DNA from: DAOTVD01 sp034437075
Lineage (GTDB): Bacteria; Chloroflexota; Anaerolineae; Aggregatilineales; J027
Length of the DNA: 15,412 nucleotides
NCBI GenBank assembly: GCA_034437075.1
Contig: DAOTVD010000421.1
Location: 1 to 15,412, forward strand
Direction: 5' to 3'
Of the stretch, positions 1-7,177 are shown piece after piece (within the stretch, counting starts at the first letter, position 1; every line of letters begins with the position of its first letter). The notes under the pieces are model-generated. The model was not told the origin of the DNA and searched no databases. It saw nothing but the letters and a program-made list of their open reading frames with translations. The position numbers and the translations under genes are program-made.

Positions 1-1
1 C

Positions 2-433
2 AGTAGCCCTGTAGATACCGAGTTCGCCGCGCTGATGACCCGCAACGCAGCGGTGGAAGTGCTCTATTTGCCCGATATGCCGGATGTCTCGCGCCTGGAA
101 CGCGCCCAGGAACCGTTTAACCCCTTTATCATCTCCGGCGGGGTGGGGGGGGTATTGGCCCTGCTGTGGGGTTTGTGGGCCTGGCGGGTGGCGGTCATCC
201 GACGCGGCAAGCGGGTAATCGGCCAGATTACAAACGTCGAACTCTATCGCCCCGAAGACAACCAAGGGCTAGAGATCGAGATCAAGGCGACTTTTACCTC
301 GCCGCGCAGCGGAGAAGCGCTGCCCGCGCAGGCGCTCGAATGGCGGGATGATCTGACGCCGGAAGACGCGCCCAGCATCGGCACGCCAATCATGCTATGG
401 TACATGAACGATCGGCGTTACCGGATTTTGTAG
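2..433 (+). CDS. DUF3592-like membrane protein, 5' partial
   Basis: The frame is open from the first bases of the window, so the N-terminus lies upstream; the Met codon at 35 is probably internal. Visible parts are a stretch resembling the end of a DUF3592 domain (VEVLYLPDMPDVSRLE, where the family shows a V.V.Y.P..P..S.L pattern), one strong transmembrane helix (about residues 30-52 counted from that Met), a basic RRGKR segment, and a second DUF3592-like beta-rich piece (GQITNVE, then FTSPRSGEALP, ending in IMLWYMND). This looks like two DUF3592-like modules around a membrane helix. Family function is unknown. The stop at 431-433 lies 28 nt before the next gene, so the two are probably co-transcribed. 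Assignment is from pattern recognition only. Confidence 0.7.
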   Translation, partial: SSPVDTEFAALMTRNAAVEVLYLPDMPDVSRLERAQEPFNPFIISGGVGGVLALLWGLWAWRVAVIRRGKRVIGQITNVELYRPEDNQGLEIEIKATFTSPRSGEALPAQALEWRDDLTPEDAPSIGTPIMLWYMNDRRYRIL

Positions 434-461
434 CGCGCCAAAAGTTGCAGAGGAGTTTTTC

Positions 462-1697
462 ATGTTGCGTATGTCTCGTGTGTTGTTCGCTTTTCTGGCG
501 CTGATGTTGCTGCCCCTGGCGGCCCTAGCCCAAGAGGACCAAAGCGCAGACCCCGCCTTGCTGACCCTGCTGGCGTACGTGCCCCAGAGCGCAACCCAAC
601 CGTCTAATGACGAACGCGGCAATATCATCGAATTTAGCGACCTGGCCGCGCATAATGACCTTTTGGGCATGAATCTTATGGATGCGACTTTCGGCGCGCG
701 TGTTATACCCACGGGCTATATTGACCGGACAGGCATCATCGGCAGCCAACAGTGGTTCGTTCAATACGAAAATATGGAGCCGCTGGTCGGCTTTACGCTG
801 CCACAAGTGGGGCAAATGATGACTTGGGGCGTGCCGCCCTCAACCGCAACCGTCTACCGGGGCGAATTTGACGAAGACGCGATTTCTGAGGCGCTGCGCG
901 CGCGGGATTTTGATGCAGAAGACCGCGAGGGCTTCACGTTTTTCTCACGCGGGGAAGATGGCGAAATTGACGTTTCGCAGCGCGAACCCGCCGACCCCTT
1001 CGGCGGTGATCTGGGGCGCTCGGCGCGCGTGGCCGTTTACGATGATCTGCTGGTGTACTCGCCTGTTAGCGCCCTGCTGCGCACGATCACCACTGCCCAG
1101 GCGAACGACGCCGCCCTGGCGGATGTCCCTGGCTGGGAAACCCTGGCCCGCGCGCTGTACGCCAAAGATAGCGACGTATTGCGCGCCTGGCTGTTCCCGC
1201 CCCTGACGACGCTCGACCTGGCCGTGCCCGCCACGACGGTCATCTCTGTTACGGGCGAGCCAGAGTCGCCCTTTTTAGACAGTGTAGACCTTAGCGGCTG
1301 GGGAGCATTGCCGCCGCCACGTATCGCCGCGCTTGCCGACCGCGAAGAAAATGGCGAACATGTGCACCTCATCGCAGCGGTGTATGCCGATGCCGCAACG
1401 GCGCAACTCGCCGCCGACGAACTCGCCGCGCGCTTGCCCACCTTTGAAACCGTGCCCGGAGATTTCGAGAGCGTTAACGTTCGGTTTGATGATCCGTTGG
1501 TGGTCGAGGGCGACGGCGCTTATGTGGCGGTTGCCGCGCTACGCTACCCCAGCCAGTATGGGGTTATAGATGAAGAAACCGATATGCCTGCCCGACCTGG
1601 GATCATCTTCCATCGCTGGATTCAGTCGGTCTTGCAGCGTACATTCATCATTCTAGCCACTGATACCGACTTGATAGAACTACCCGAAAGCGATTAA
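462..1697 (+). CDS. Secreted protein of unknown function
   Basis: A 411-residue protein. It starts at ATG 462 with a strong ribosome site (AGAGGAG at 449-455, 6 nt spacing). Residues 1-23 form a classical Sec signal peptide: basic start, a hydrophobic core ending LLPLAALA, and a signal peptidase I type site ALA|QED. There is no lipobox cysteine, so the product should be released outside the membrane or cell wall. The mature part is acidic, with stretches such as YRGEFDEDAISEALRARDF (about 131-150). I recognise no catalytic motif and no certain family. Its last 14 codons are partly repeated just downstream (see the 66-bp repeat). It lies between the DUF3592-like gene and the gamma-CA-like gene on the same strand, so it is likely part of that operon. 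Confidence 0.85.
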   Translation: MLRMSRVLFAFLALMLLPLAALAQEDQSADPALLTLLAYVPQSATQPSNDERGNIIEFSDLAAHNDLLGMNLMDATFGARVIPTGYIDRTGIIGSQQWFVQYENMEPLVGFTLPQVGQMMTWGVPPSTATVYRGEFDEDAISEALRARDFDAEDREGFTFFSRGEDGEIDVSQREPADPFGGDLGRSARVAVYDDLLVYSPVSALLRTITTAQANDAALADVPGWETLARALYAKDSDVLRAWLFPPLTTLDLAVPATTVISVTGEPESPFLDSVDLSGWGALPPPRIAALADREENGEHVHLIAAVYADAATAQLAADELAARLPTFETVPGDFESVNVRFDDPLVVEGDGAYVAVAALRYPSQYGVIDEETDMPARPGIIFHRWIQSVLQRTFIILATDTDLIELPESD

Positions 1698-1781
1698 CCT
1701 ATGGCGCTCATCCTGATGCTGGCCAACGATACCGACCTGCTTAAATTGCCTGAAAGCAATTAATCGATGGCCTTGATTCTG
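1653..1781 (+). repeat. Diverged 66-bp tandem repeat across a gene junction
   Basis: Bases 1653-1715 match 1719-1781 at an offset of 66 nt (46 of 63 identical by hand count). The first copy covers the last 14 codons and stop of the secreted-protein gene plus the next ATG. The second covers a 20-codon mini-ORF end, its stop and the start of the gamma-CA-like gene. Both copies read LA.DTDL..LPES, stop, three bases, ATG, ALIL. Many differences are at synonymous positions (cta/ctg, ttg/ctg, cta/ttg, ccc/cct, gcg/gcc, atc/att), which suggests an old duplication whose coding content was selected. Confidence 0.7.
1701..1763 (+). pseudogene. 20-codon mini-ORF, possible remnant of a paralogous gene end
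   Basis: ATG at 1701 to TAA at 1761-1763 encodes 20 residues (MALILMLANDTDL, then LKLPESN). The first five residues equal the start of the downstream gamma-CA-like protein, and the last 14 resemble the C-terminus of the upstream secreted protein. It starts 3 nt after the upstream stop, and the next gene starts 3 nt after its stop, so translation could pass through by re-initiation. There is no convincing ribosome site of its own. It may be the surviving tail of a deleted paralogue, or a translated spacer peptide. Confidence 0.35.
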
Positions 1782-2321
1782 CCCTTCGAGGGCAAAACGC
1801 CGCAAATCGACCCGACCGCGTATATTGCGCCCAATGCCACGCTCATCGGGGATGTAATCGTCGGGCCGTATGCCAATATTTGGTTCGGGGCGGTGCTGCG
1901 CGCAGACTGGAACGCGATTCGCATCGGCGCGCGCACCAGCGTTCAGGATAATTGCGTGTTGCACGTCAATAGCGACCGCGCGACCCTCTTGGCCGAAGAT
2001 GTCATCGTGGGGCATGGGGCGGTGTTAGAAGGCTGCACCATCGCCGCTAAGACGCTCATCGGCATGGGCAGTATTGTGCTGAATGCCTCGCGCTTGGGTG
2101 AAGGGACAATCCTGGGCGCGGGCGCGTTGGTGAAAGAGGGCGCCGAATTTCCGCCGGGGGTGCTGCTGGCCGGGGTGCCGGCTGTCCATAAGCGCGCCCT
2201 CACCGAAGCGGACATCGCGCGCATTGTAGAAGGCGTCGAGCATTACCAAACGGTCATGGCGCGCTACGCGAATCAGCCATCAGGGGACGATGCACCGCCC
2301 GAATCGTGGCATAATCATTGA
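1767..2321 (+). CDS. Gamma-carbonic-anhydrase-like hexapeptide-repeat protein
   Basis: A 184-residue left-handed beta-helix protein of the YrdA/PaaY/gamma-CA family, usual length. Family signatures: ANIWFGAVLRADWN (R45, D47), SVQDNCVLHVN (Q60, D61, H66), VGHGAVLEGCTI (H83), LIGMGSIVL, LGAGALV and a closing LAGVPA segment. In gamma carbonic anhydrases three histidines from neighbouring subunits of a trimer bind the metal. Here H66 and H83 are present, but the third position, five residues after H83, is Glu (E88, codon 2028-2030) where LHGC is usual. CO2 hydration is therefore uncertain; a metal-binding or altered hydrolase or acyltransferase-like role is possible. The start lies 3 nt after the mini-ORF stop and has no clear ribosome site, pointing to translational coupling. 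Confidence 0.88.
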   Translation: MALILPFEGKTPQIDPTAYIAPNATLIGDVIVGPYANIWFGAVLRADWNAIRIGARTSVQDNCVLHVNSDRATLLAEDVIVGHGAVLEGCTIAAKTLIGMGSIVLNASRLGEGTILGAGALVKEGAEFPPGVLLAGVPAVHKRALTEADIARIVEGVEHYQTVMARYANQPSGDDAPPESWHNH

Positions 2322-2339
2322 GCAAGCACAATCCAAAAC

Positions 2340-2368
2340 TTGATAAGCCTCTCGGTAACGAATATTAT
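2340..2368 (+). promoter_or_regulatory. Sigma70-type promoter for the response regulator
   Basis: TTGATA (2340-2345), a 17-nt spacer, then TATTAT (2363-2368): five of six matches to each consensus hexamer with ideal spacing. Predicted transcription start is near 2375, giving a leader of about 25 nt that contains GGAG at 2388-2391, 8 nt before ATG 2400. The response regulator thus seems to be transcribed separately from the gamma-CA-like gene. Confidence 0.7.
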
Positions 2369-2399
2369 AGAGAGGAAACTGACATACGGAGTAGTGAGT

Positions 2400-2816
2400 A
2401 TGCCAACCTGGATGGTCGTGGAAGACGAGCCCGATATTTATGAAGTTTTGCTCGCGATGTTCGAGATTTGGGGCATCGAGGGCGTCGCGTTTGTGGATGG
2501 TGGCCAGGCTATCGCCTGGGTCGATGATGTCGACCAGGGGCGTGTGCCCGGCGAACTGCCCGAACTGGCGCTGATCGATATTCGCCTTCCCGAAGTCAGT
2601 GGCCCGGATGTTGGCAAACGCCTACGCCAGAGCCCCATTTTGCAAGATATGGCCATTGTCTTGATTACGGCCTATCGCCTTTCGCCGGATGACGAAAAAG
2701 AGGCCATCGCCACGGCGCAGGCCGACCACCTGATGTATAAGCCGCTGCCGGGTATGCCAGAACTGCGCAGCATCTTGGACGAAATCATCACCAACCCGAA
2801 CCGCGCCAACAGCTAA
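2400..2816 (+). CDS. Single-domain response regulator (receiver)
   Basis: 138 residues, consisting of a CheY-like receiver domain only. Acidic pocket E8/D9 (VVEDEPD), phospho-acceptor D60 in LIDIRLPEVSG, switch T90 (LITA), aromatic Y92, and conserved K114 followed by Pro (YKPLP). No DNA-binding or enzymatic output domain follows, so it should act by protein contact, as a phosphorelay intermediate or as a regulator of another protein. An in-frame TTG at 2340 is inside the promoter; ATG 2400 is chosen for its ribosome site and because the receiver fold begins there. No histidine kinase is in the window, so its partner is unknown. Its TAA stop overlaps the stop of the convergent gene. Confidence 0.92.
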   Translation: MPTWMVVEDEPDIYEVLLAMFEIWGIEGVAFVDGGQAIAWVDDVDQGRVPGELPELALIDIRLPEVSGPDVGKRLRQSPILQDMAIVLITAYRLSPDDEKEAIATAQADHLMYKPLPGMPELRSILDEIITNPNRANS

Positions 2817-3730
2817 CGCGCTGCTTTACGCAACAGGTGCGCCGCCAACGCGACTTCCGTCCCGGCTAGGCCGGTGCTGATGAACAACGTGATGCTCTCG
2901 TCGCTGGGGCGCCCGGCCTGCCGACTAACCACTGCCGCCAGATCGTAGAGCGGCTTAGTTGTGCCGTCTGTGATAAGCCCAGCGGCGGATGCGCGCGCCT
3001 GTTCGGGGCTGTCCGTGGCGATAAAATCCGCGCGCGCCACCACCTCGGGGTCGGTTTCGCGCAGGGTCGCGCCTTTGGGGCCGACGGTCGTCACATGCGC
3101 GCCGGGTTTCAGCCATTCGCCTCGGATAACGGGCGTGGTGCTATTCGTCGCGCCGATGATAATATCGGCCCCGCGCACGGCCACTTCCGCGCTTTCGGCA
3201 TCCACGAGCCGCAGCCGCTTGGGCAATAAATCGGCCATATCCGCCACGAACGCCGCGCGATGCTCCGGCGTGCGGCTATGCACGCGCACTTCATCAACCG
3301 CGATACGCGCGGCCAGCACATGCCGCAGTTGGGTATACGCCTGGCGCCCCGTGCCGATGAGCGCGACGCGCGTGGCCTCGAAGCGCGCCAGATGTTTGGC
3401 CGCGACACCGCCAATCGCGCCCGTGCGCATCGCACCCAGCAAGGGCCCCACGACAATCCCATCTAACGCGCCGCTTTGCACATCCCACACCGCCGTTAAT
3501 TGGTCATTCTGCGCGAAGCCGCTCCCACGTAGGTAAGCCCGAAAGCCAATATGCGCACCGCCGCCGCCGGGCGTCAGGGTCAGGTGTTTCTCGCGCCCAA
3601 AGGGCAAATGCCAGCGCGGCGCGCCGGTGTAGTCCCCCTGGGCGCGCTGCATGAAAAAGGTTTCGAGCACAGCCAAGCTTTCGGTGGGGGCCAGTAAGCG
3701 CAATACATCGTCATCGTGCAAGATTTGCAT
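2813..3730 (-). CDS. Ornithine cyclodeaminase / mu-crystallin family NAD(P)-dependent protein
   Basis: 305 residues from ATG 3730 (ribosome site AAAGGG just upstream); an upstream in-frame Met at 3808 would add sequence unlike the family. Features: N-terminal substrate domain, LLGAMRTGAIGG (98-109), a Rossmann GTGRQA motif (126-131) followed by VHSRT after the next strand, TVGPKGATLRETDPEV, and ARADFIATDSPEQA near 233-245. Members include ornithine cyclodeaminase, alanine dehydrogenase, ketimine and pyrroline-2-carboxylate reductases; the substrate cannot be read from sequence. The segment where family members usually have the substrate-binding Lys (G-x-K) reads IGFRAYLRG, so Arg64 may replace it. 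The gene converges on the response regulator with a 4-nt stop overlap. Confidence 0.87.
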   Translation of the reverse strand: MQILHDDDVLRLLAPTESLAVLETFFMQRAQGDYTGAPRWHLPFGREKHLTLTPGGGGAHIGFRAYLRGSGFAQNDQLTAVWDVQSGALDGIVVGPLLGAMRTGAIGGVAAKHLARFEATRVALIGTGRQAYTQLRHVLAARIAVDEVRVHSRTPEHRAAFVADMADLLPKRLRLVDAESAEVAVRGADIIIGATNSTTPVIRGEWLKPGAHVTTVGPKGATLRETDPEVVARADFIATDSPEQARASAAGLITDGTTKPLYDLAAVVSRQAGRPSDESITLFISTGLAGTEVALAAHLLRKAAR

Positions 3731-3753
3731 GGTGTCCCTTTCTGCTGCGGCGC

Positions 3754-3782
3754 AGTATGCCCGCGCGCGGATAGTTCGGCAA
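3754..3782 (-). promoter_or_regulatory. Possible promoter for the cyclodeaminase-family gene
   Basis: Read on the minus strand: TTGCCG (3782-3777), 17-nt spacer, CATACT (3759-3754). Four of six matches in each hexamer. The predicted start near 3747 would leave a 17-nt leader carrying the AAAGGG ribosome site. Moderate evidence only. Confidence 0.35.
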
Positions 3783-3815
3783 GCGTGGGGTGGCGGTTGC
3801 CCAATCACCCTACGG

Positions 3816-3837
3816 TATAACGGGCCGCTCCCGTATA
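3816..3837 (+). repeat. Inverted repeat around two -10-like boxes
   Basis: Left arm TATAACGGG (3816-3824) and right arm CCCGTATA (3830-3837) are complementary apart from one bulged A, with loop CCGCT. Each arm contains a -10-like element (TATAAC; TATAAT at 3834-3839), 18 nt apart. It lies in the divergent region between the cyclodeaminase-family gene and the anchored protein, where a dimeric regulator could bind. Confidence 0.4.
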
Positions 3838-3839
3838 AT
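3834..3839 (+). promoter_or_regulatory. Perfect -10 box 7 nt before the start codon
   Basis: TATAAT at 3834-3839, then 7 nt, then ATG 3847. Transcription would start at or next to the A of the ATG, giving a leaderless mRNA. There is no recognisable -35 at the right distance and no purine-rich ribosome site before the ATG, which fits that reading. Confidence 0.45.
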
Positions 3840-3846
3840 GTGCGGT

Positions 3847-4680
3847 ATGCGAATTCTTCAATCCATCTTTATGTTAGCACTAACGGTCGCTGTCGCCGGG
3901 GTTTTTCTGTTCCACACCAGCCCCGAAGACCAAGAAGTTGCGAACCTGCGCGCGACTGTTCGCGCCCAGGAAGCGACCCTCACGTTTTGGGAACGCCAGC
4001 CGACCGTGTTGCCCTCGCCCACGCCCGCCGGGGATGAGGCCGAAAACGCGCCAGCAGAGGGGTTTGTATCCGTACCCGGCAGCGATGTCTCCCCCACGCC
4101 GGGGATTCAATTCCCCACGCCGACGCCCATCCTGGCTACCTCAGCGCCTGCCGCCAACCCAGGCACGGTTGGCAATACGAGCACCGCCGCCAACCCCGTC
4201 ACGAGTGGCAACGCGGACAGTACGCCCAATCCTGGCGGCACAACGAGCAACACTACCACTACCGGCGCGCGCATCACGCGCGTGGATGCGGCGAGCCAGG
4301 TCGATGGCGCTGGATGTGCCATCAGCCCCCAGAACAGCTTCGCGACCTTCGATACCATCTATGGGGTGGCGACCCTGGCCGAAATGGCGATTGGCGATAC
4401 GCTAGCCGTGCGTTTTAATGGCCCCGACAATACGCTGATTTACGAAGAGTCGTTCACCGTGCAAATCGCTGGGGACTTTTGCCGCTGGTATGTCATCGAG
4501 CCGGATAGCGAAGGCTGGGCCGATGGTAGCTATACGATCAGCTATACCATCAACGGGACGCAAACGCGCTCAGCTAGCTATACGGTCGGCGGCGGCGGTG
4601 GCGGCGGTGCGGCGGCGGATGGGAATCCGCTGGCCCCACCCTTGGGCGGCGAAGACGACCAGATGAACGACGCGCCCTAG
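3847..4680 (+). CDS. Membrane-anchored Pro/Thr-rich protein with C-terminal beta domain
   Basis: 277 residues from ATG 3847 (in-frame Mets at 3790 and 3838 precede or overlap the -10 box and are less likely). Residues 5-23 are one transmembrane helix or uncleaved signal anchor. Residues 28-50 are a short helical stretch. Residues 52-140 are a low-complexity linker rich in Pro, Thr, Asn and Gly (PTPTP, NPGTVGNTST, NTTTT), typical of extracytoplasmic stalks. Residues 141-248 form a predicted beta-sandwich-like domain with two cysteines (C157, C212) that could make a disulfide. A poly-Gly tract and an acidic tail follow. I do not recognise the family; surface display or carbohydrate/cell-wall contact is only inference. 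Its TAG stop overlaps the convergent thioesterase stop within CTAG. Confidence 0.8.
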   Translation: MRILQSIFMLALTVAVAGVFLFHTSPEDQEVANLRATVRAQEATLTFWERQPTVLPSPTPAGDEAENAPAEGFVSVPGSDVSPTPGIQFPTPTPILATSAPAANPGTVGNTSTAANPVTSGNADSTPNPGGTTSNTTTTGARITRVDAASQVDGAGCAISPQNSFATFDTIYGVATLAEMAIGDTLAVRFNGPDNTLIYEESFTVQIAGDFCRWYVIEPDSEGWADGSYTISYTINGTQTRSASYTVGGGGGGGAAADGNPLAPPLGGEDDQMNDAP

Positions 4681-5561
4681 CCCCCGCCGCTTAAAATAGC
4701 CTGCATGAACACCTGCGGCACGCGCGTGGGGCGCGGGCTCTCGCCAGAGAGATCGACGAACGCCCCCACGGCATAATCCCGCGCGAGTAGTTCATCAGTC
4801 GCATCGTTATATATCTCGTGTATCCAGGCCCCGCGCACGCGCGCGCCTTCCACAACCCGGCTTTCGATGCGCACCCGGTCGCCCAGGCGCGCGGGCTTGA
4901 AGTATTCGATCTCGTGACCCGCCGCCAGGATGCCAAACGCTAATTCTTGCATCTGGCGCTCTAACGGCCACCCAGCCCGCGCACACGCTGCCTGATAGGC
5001 ATAGTCGATCCAGTGTAGATAGTGCGCGTTGTTCACATGTTGGGCGATGTCCACCTCATGCAAGTGCACCATATGCGTCGTGGTGTAGCTGTGGCAATCT
5101 GCGATGGGTTGCGGCTTGCGGATGCGCACGTTCAAATCATCCAGCGTCTGATCCTCTGGCAGGTTGAAAGCCGCGCGAAAATCGCCCATGATGCGCGTCG
5201 GGCGTAGGGTGTCCAAGTTTACGAAAACCCAATCGGCCCGCGCGCGCACGATGGGCGCGTCGTCCCGCGTCCGGCGGATGTCAAATTCACGATGCGAGCG
5301 CACCCGCCGCAAATCCGAGATCCAGGTATGAATGGCCAATTCATCCCCATATTCGGCGGCTTGGATGTAGCGAACTGTCCATTTGCGCACGACCCAAATC
5401 CGGCGCTGGGCCATGTACCAATCCCAATCGTAGCCCGCCGCCGTGCTGGCCTGGGTGGCGGCTTCTTCCATGTAATGCACGTAATTCACGTTATTCACGT
5501 GGCCGAAGGCATCCAGTTCGTAAGTGCGCACCTTAAAACGCCAGGTATAGACGTTGGTCAT
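4677..5561 (-). CDS. Double hot-dog acyl-CoA/acyl-ACP thioesterase-like protein
   Basis: 294 residues from ATG 5561, with GAGGAAAGAGAG upstream as ribosome site; an in-frame start 14 codons earlier adds no family sequence. It has two fused hot-dog domains. The first carries YELDAFGHVNNVNYVHYMEE (12-31 region; D17, H21) and the second HEVDIAQHVNNAHYLHWID (168-186; D171, H175). Each is the usual D-x3-HVNN-x2-Y helix signature of the 4HBT/acyl-ACP thioesterase group. Two-domain versions are typical of bacterial relatives of plant FatA/FatB enzymes, which release fatty acids from acyl carriers. Chain length and carrier cannot be told. The gene is cytoplasmic, alone on its strand and convergent with the anchored-protein gene (4-nt overlap). 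Confidence 0.85.
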   Translation of the reverse strand: MTNVYTWRFKVRTYELDAFGHVNNVNYVHYMEEAATQASTAAGYDWDWYMAQRRIWVVRKWTVRYIQAAEYGDELAIHTWISDLRRVRSHREFDIRRTRDDAPIVRARADWVFVNLDTLRPTRIMGDFRAAFNLPEDQTLDDLNVRIRKPQPIADCHSYTTTHMVHLHEVDIAQHVNNAHYLHWIDYAYQAACARAGWPLERQMQELAFGILAAGHEIEYFKPARLGDRVRIESRVVEGARVRGAWIHEIYNDATDELLARDYAVGAFVDLSGESPRPTRVPQVFMQAILSGGG

Positions 5562-5656
5562 CAGCTCTCTTTCCTCGTTGTTCGTGTTCGCATATTGTGC
5601 CATAACGCGCTATGCTAGGCGATGTGATATTTGTATAGCACTGGATGAGGAGCCCC
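5562..5656. promoter_or_regulatory. Divergent promoter region (thioesterase / TPR protein)
   Basis: A 95-nt region between divergent starts. Plus strand: -10-like TATAGC at 5634-5639 and an extended-type TGTGATATT just before it; GAGGAG (5647-5652) is the ribosome site of the + gene. Minus strand: TGCTATACA overlaps the same spot and could serve the thioesterase with a leader of about 65 nt. No good -35 hexamers are visible, so exact starts are uncertain. Confidence 0.35.
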
Positions 5657-7177
5657 ATGGACGACAAACGCAATCAAGAAAGCCGCCATGATTATTTATC
5701 TTTCATAACCAATATTGTCATTCTAATTTTTGTCGTCGTAAACGGCGGGTTGCTAACCTATATGGCTTTTACGCTGTATCAGGCCCGCATGGATGCCATC
5801 CATGATGAGCGTTTCGATGAAGCACCGCCCAACGAGGCCATTTTACAACGCGCCGAAGACGCGGTGAATCAGGCCGACCAACTGCTGGGCTTTCTGGAAG
5901 GCGCGGCGGTGCTGATTGCGCTGGCGCTGGGGGCCGGGGCGCTGGTGGGCTACCGCAATACGCGCGAAATCCGCGCCGATTTGCGCCAAGAACAGGACGA
6001 ACTGCGGAAGCGTAGTGAGGATATTCGCAAAGAACAAGAAAATAGGTCAGAAAGAATTGATAAATTATTAAACGAAGGCAACAAACTCTACGGAGAAATG
6101 CAGCAGTATCTACCACAACTGGAAAACGCGACGAATCTGGTTAGTGAAATCGAAAATATTCGCCGCCAAATTAACGACCAAGTGCAACAGGAGTTGCTCA
6201 AGGCCCAAAATAATGCCAATGCATTGATCCAAGCGACCCAACAACTCAACCTGAAAAACTATGAAGAAGCCTATATCTATACTTTGCGTGTTTTAGAGAA
6301 TATGCCGAGTAACTCTCAAGCCCTCTATGTGGCAGGGTGGCTAGAAATGCAATATATTCCCGGCAAGTTAGAGTTAAGCATCGAACACTTGAATAAAGCG
6401 ATCGAACAAGACAAAGATAATGCGACTTATCAGGCCGCGTTGGGTGTTGCCATGAAACGCGCCGGGCAAAATGCAGCCAAAGCGGGTGACCTGGACAAGC
6501 GTAACCATGATTATTGGGAAGCCGAACAACTCCTAAAATCCGCGCTAGACCGTAGCCCGAATCTGATCGACCTGAATCGCGAATCCTTCTGGGGGCCGCT
6601 GGGTGGCATCTACCGCGACCAAAACAAGCTTAAGAAAGCCATCACCGCTTATGAACGGGCCTTGGATGTTACACCGGGGTCGTCATATCCGTTGGGCAAT
6701 CTCGCCACCTTGTACTTGCAACAAGCGACCAATCCTGAAAGCCAGATTACAATCGAAAAAGCAGTGATCGCCTACCGCCATACCCAAGAGTTATCCCGGA
6801 TGGAACTCGCTTTCAACCCCAACGACTACTTTCTGATGATGGACGTGGCGATGTCGAGCACCATGCTGGGCCATGGTGACGATGAAGAGTCCGCCGAAAA
6901 ACGCGAGGAGGCGATTCGATGGCTAAAATTCGCCTTGCAGCGTGATCCTACCGTTGCCATGTTGGGCCTTAGCCTGGAAAACGGCTGGAAACGCCTGCAA
7001 AAGTTCTGCCCTAAGGAATGGACAGACGTGCACGACGTCCTGCAAGAGGCTATTGAGATCGTAGAAGCCGCGTTTAATGATGCGCGTGCCGCCGATGAAC
7101 GCGCCAAAGCAGAAGCCGAACAAAAGGCCCAAGACGAAGCGGGCGACGAAGACCCGCACCAACCCGCCGACGATTAA
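5657..7177 (+). CDS. Membrane protein with coiled coil and TPR repeats
   Basis: 506 residues from ATG 5657, 4 nt after GAGGAG. Architecture: transmembrane helix 1 (about 20-42), an intervening acidic stretch with AEDAVNQADQ, transmembrane helix 2 (about 81-100), a long charged coiled coil (about 105-195, RADLRQEQDELRKRSEDI onward), then TPR-type helical repeats (YEEAYIYTLRVLENMP; LELSIEHLNKAIEQDKDNATY; KLKKAITAYERALDVTPGSS) to about 450, and an acidic Lys/Ala/Glu-rich tail. The two helices would place both ends on the same side, most likely the cytoplasm, with the TPR domain as a protein-binding platform. The partner is unknown. Codons around 6010-6330 are much more AT-rich than neighbouring genes. 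Confidence 0.85.
   Translation: MDDKRNQESRHDYLSFITNIVILIFVVVNGGLLTYMAFTLYQARMDAIHDERFDEAPPNEAILQRAEDAVNQADQLLGFLEGAAVLIALALGAGALVGYRNTREIRADLRQEQDELRKRSEDIRKEQENRSERIDKLLNEGNKLYGEMQQYLPQLENATNLVSEIENIRRQINDQVQQELLKAQNNANALIQATQQLNLKNYEEAYIYTLRVLENMPSNSQALYVAGWLEMQYIPGKLELSIEHLNKAIEQDKDNATYQAALGVAMKRAGQNAAKAGDLDKRNHDYWEAEQLLKSALDRSPNLIDLNRESFWGPLGGIYRDQNKLKKAITAYERALDVTPGSSYPLGNLATLYLQQATNPESQITIEKAVIAYRHTQELSRMELAFNPNDYFLMMDVAMSSTMLGHGDDEESAEKREEAIRWLKFALQRDPTVAMLGLSLENGWKRLQKFCPKEWTDVHDVLQEAIEIVEAAFNDARAADERAKAEAEQKAQDEAGDEDPHQPADD

Noticed and set aside
145..152. Run of eight G, possible frameshift or phase-variation tract
   Set aside because: The reading frame continues normally through it into a good transmembrane helix and there is no sign of alternative frame use.
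2961..3536. 191-residue plus-strand frame opposite the cyclodeaminase-family gene
   Set aside because: Ser/Arg/Ala-rich shadow of a clear Rossmann enzyme; no domain recognised.
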